Shown in pieces: positions 62,590 to 64,000 of a stretch of 64,000 bases of DNA. A model generated the notes under the pieces. The model did not search any database, was not told the origin of the DNA, and saw only the letters and a list, made by a program, of their open reading frames with translations. Within the stretch, counting starts at the first letter, position 1; each line of letters begins with the position of its first letter. The position numbers were made by a program, and so were the translations under genes. This DNA comes from CAZESS01 sp964414415 (lineage in GTDB: Archaea > Thermoplasmatota > E2 > UBA202 > DSCA01): positions 1 to 64,000 of the forward strand of contig CAYPWJ010000002.1 in NCBI GenBank assembly GCA_964414415.1, given 5' to 3'.

Positions 62590-64000
62590 ATGAAAGCAAG
62601 ACATGCATATATTCTTGGAATTGTAGGGATAGTCGCGTTTGTCGGATTCATGTCGATGAACGCCGACGCAAACGGGACAGATGTCATCTATGAGGAGGAC
62701 TTCGAGGATAGCTGTCCGCCATCCGGCTGGACGATCGGCGAGAAGCCTGCAAACGGCGATACATGGGCCTGTAGCACCGTTTTGCCGGGCATCTGTGTTC
62801 AGGGGGGCGCCAGTGGTACCTTTATGGCGTTTGACGATGACGATTACGGCCCGGGCAGCGACAATCCACAGGAGTGGCTTGTTTCGCCTGCTGTCAACTG
62901 TGGTAACTACGAGAATATAGCCCTGTCGTGGACCGGAGACTTCCAGGACTTCGCCGGTCACGGCGAATTCTGGGTGAACGTCTCCAACGATGCCGGCGTG
63001 ACGTGGACAAACGTCTATCATGCAGACATGGATGTCGGGGGGTTTGACACTGACTCAGCCATCCCGGTGGATATCTCCGCCGTGGCCGACCATTCCAGCC
63101 ATGTCATGGTCAATTTTACCTACAGCGATACAGATTCCACGGGGACTTCAGACAATGCGTGGGGGGCGCTGGTTGACGACGTCACCCTGACGGGAACACC
63201 GACGGGGTTTGTCTATATCGACGAAAACCACAACGGCTCGTATGACGACGGCGAGTGGCACGGCGTCTTCATTGCCGATGCGGTGGACAACGCCGAACGC
63301 GGCGACACCATCTACGTCTGGAACGGCAGCTACTGGGAGACCAACATCACCATCGACATGCCGCTGACTGTCATCGGGAACACGTCCGTCGACGCTCTCG
63401 CAGGCATCGACATGCCGCGGACCACGTACCTGAACTATACCGACAAGGGCTTCATCATCAACGATACAAGCCACGTCAACATCTCCGGCTTCTACCTTGT
63501 AAACAAAGGGAGGATGGAGATGTGCGGCGGCGTAAGCCTGAACCACTCCAGCCACTGCAACATCTCCGGCAACATCATCATGGGTGACGCGGACGGCATC
63601 TACCTCAACGACTCGCACTACAACACCATATATAACAACTTCATCTATGACAACAATTTTGTGGGTATCTGGATGGTTGGGTCCAGCAACAACACCATCG
63701 AGATGAACAATCTCACCGGCAATTACTACGGCATCCTCTACGAGCCGTACGAGGCCATGCAGCTCAAGTTTTCTTGGAACACCATCCGGCACAACAACAT
63801 CTCATATAATGGCGGGTGGGGGATTGTCATGCGCGGCACAGACAACGAGACCATCGAATATAACGATTTTTACGGCAACGGCCTGGATGGCGGGGGCGCC
63901 ATCCATTTCATTGGCGTCAACGACGGCATCATTGCTCACAACACCATGATGTACAACTACCCGTGGGGCGTCTGGCTGGAGCACTGCGAAGAGGTCACCG
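62590..64000 (+). CDS. Large secreted beta-helix (NosD-type) protein 3, 3' end outside the window
   Basis: The frame is open from the ATG at 62590 to the window edge (470 codons seen). A signal peptide (ILGIVGIVAFVGFMSMNADA) is followed by a jelly-roll domain of the cleaved-adhesin/MAM-like type: YEEDFEDSCPPSGWTIG, DEDDYG-like metal-rich loops, WLVSPAVNCG, and WGALVDDVTLTG (about 27-200). A short Asp-rich linker leads into parallel beta-helix turns (NHSSHCNISGNIIMGDADGI, IEMNNLTGNYYG) similar to proteins 1 and 2. GGAGG lies 8-12 nt upstream. Probably the third member of a surface-protein family; its C-terminal module is not visible. Confidence 0.82.
   Translation, partial: MKARHAYILGIVGIVAFVGFMSMNADANGTDVIYEEDFEDSCPPSGWTIGEKPANGDTWACSTVLPGICVQGGASGTFMAFDDDDYGPGSDNPQEWLVSPAVNCGNYENIALSWTGDFQDFAGHGEFWVNVSNDAGVTWTNVYHADMDVGGFDTDSAIPVDISAVADHSSHVMVNFTYSDTDSTGTSDNAWGALVDDVTLTGTPTGFVYIDENHNGSYDDGEWHGVFIADAVDNAERGDTIYVWNGSYWETNITIDMPLTVIGNTSVDALAGIDMPRTTYLNYTDKGFIINDTSHVNISGFYLVNKGRMEMCGGVSLNHSSHCNISGNIIMGDADGIYLNDSHYNTIYNNFIYDNNFVGIWMVGSSNNTIEMNNLTGNYYGILYEPYEAMQLKFSWNTIRHNNISYNGGWGIVMRGTDNETIEYNDFYGNGLDGGGAIHFIGVNDGIIAHNTMMYNYPWGVWLEHCEEVT

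Overview
The window is archaeal chromosome. It encodes the large subunit of DNA polymerase D, EF-1alpha, ribosomal protein S3Ae, aRF1, FEN-1, CTP-dependent riboflavin kinase and archaeal tRNA(m2,2G26) methyltransferase. TATA-like boxes lie 20-30 nt before many start codons. PolD and the S10/EF-1alpha arrangement point to a euryarchaeal-grade lineage; Thermoplasmatota is a reasonable guess, but the exact lineage cannot be read from this sequence. Housekeeping regions are GC-rich and densely packed. Several exported-protein regions (about 8.4-9.7 kb, 31.0-32.6 kb, 52.3-55.0 kb, 57-59.4 kb) are visibly more AT-rich.

Layout. 0.2-6.3 kb: THEP1-type NTPase, Trm1, class III aminotransferase, S3Ae with a long acidic tail, NOG1-like GTPase, a winged-helix protein next to riboflavin kinase, and two very small genes. 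6.3-11.9 kb: two exported proteins on the minus strand, a GEVED/DUF11 repeat protein and a C11 (clostripain-like) protease. Each is interrupted by a 100-N assembly gap inside a near-identical tandem repeat. 12.0-15.9 kb: radical SAM protein, DUF72, aldo/keto reductase, MgtC-like protein, alpha/beta hydrolase. 15.9-17.6 kb: tuf, rpsJ and tRNA-Ser(TGA) on the minus strand. 17.8-19.6 kb: membrane histidine kinase and a receiver/winged-helix response regulator. 19.8-24.6 kb: a compact five-gene operon with two small exported proteins (the first resembling TasA/CalY-type filament subunits), an ER-type signal peptidase with a large membrane extension, a PRC-PAS-phosphoacceptor protein without an ATPase domain, and a lone receiver. 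24.6-31 kb: PolD large subunit, a second PAS/phosphoacceptor protein without ATPase domain, GNAT acetyltransferase, ureohydrolase, thioredoxin reductase. 31-32.6 kb: AT-rich island with a PKD protein ending in a PGF-CTERM-like signal.

32.6-39.5 kb, minus strand: a type II/IV secretion ATPase, two FlaJ/TadC-like platform proteins, a Roadblock/LC7 protein, a fusion of a KaiC-like domain with a conservon-type GTPase, and a second KaiC-like protein. I read this as a small-GTPase-controlled pilus or secretion machine; no pilin gene lies in the window. 39.6-52.1 kb: decarboxylating dehydrogenase, HhH DNA glycosylase, secreted lipase-like protein with an archaeosortase-like tail, an unknown gene, aRF1, transglutaminase-like protein, PdxS, papain-like secreted protease, glycosyltransferase, membrane-anchored nuclease-like protein, FEN-1. 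52.3-64 kb: three large secreted parallel beta-helix (NosD-type) proteins in tandem. The first two share a 370-bp identical 3' segment, and the third runs off the end.

How the genes may work together. The window combines core information processing with an extensive surface programme: proteases, adhesin-like beta-helix proteins, a putative filament/signal peptidase operon, CTERM-tailed proteins and a secretion ATPase with platform proteins. Sensory proteins (kinase, PAS proteins, receivers, Roadblock/GTPase) sit next to the surface genes. The three 100-N gaps all fall in tandem repeats, so the flanking protein lengths are not reliable.
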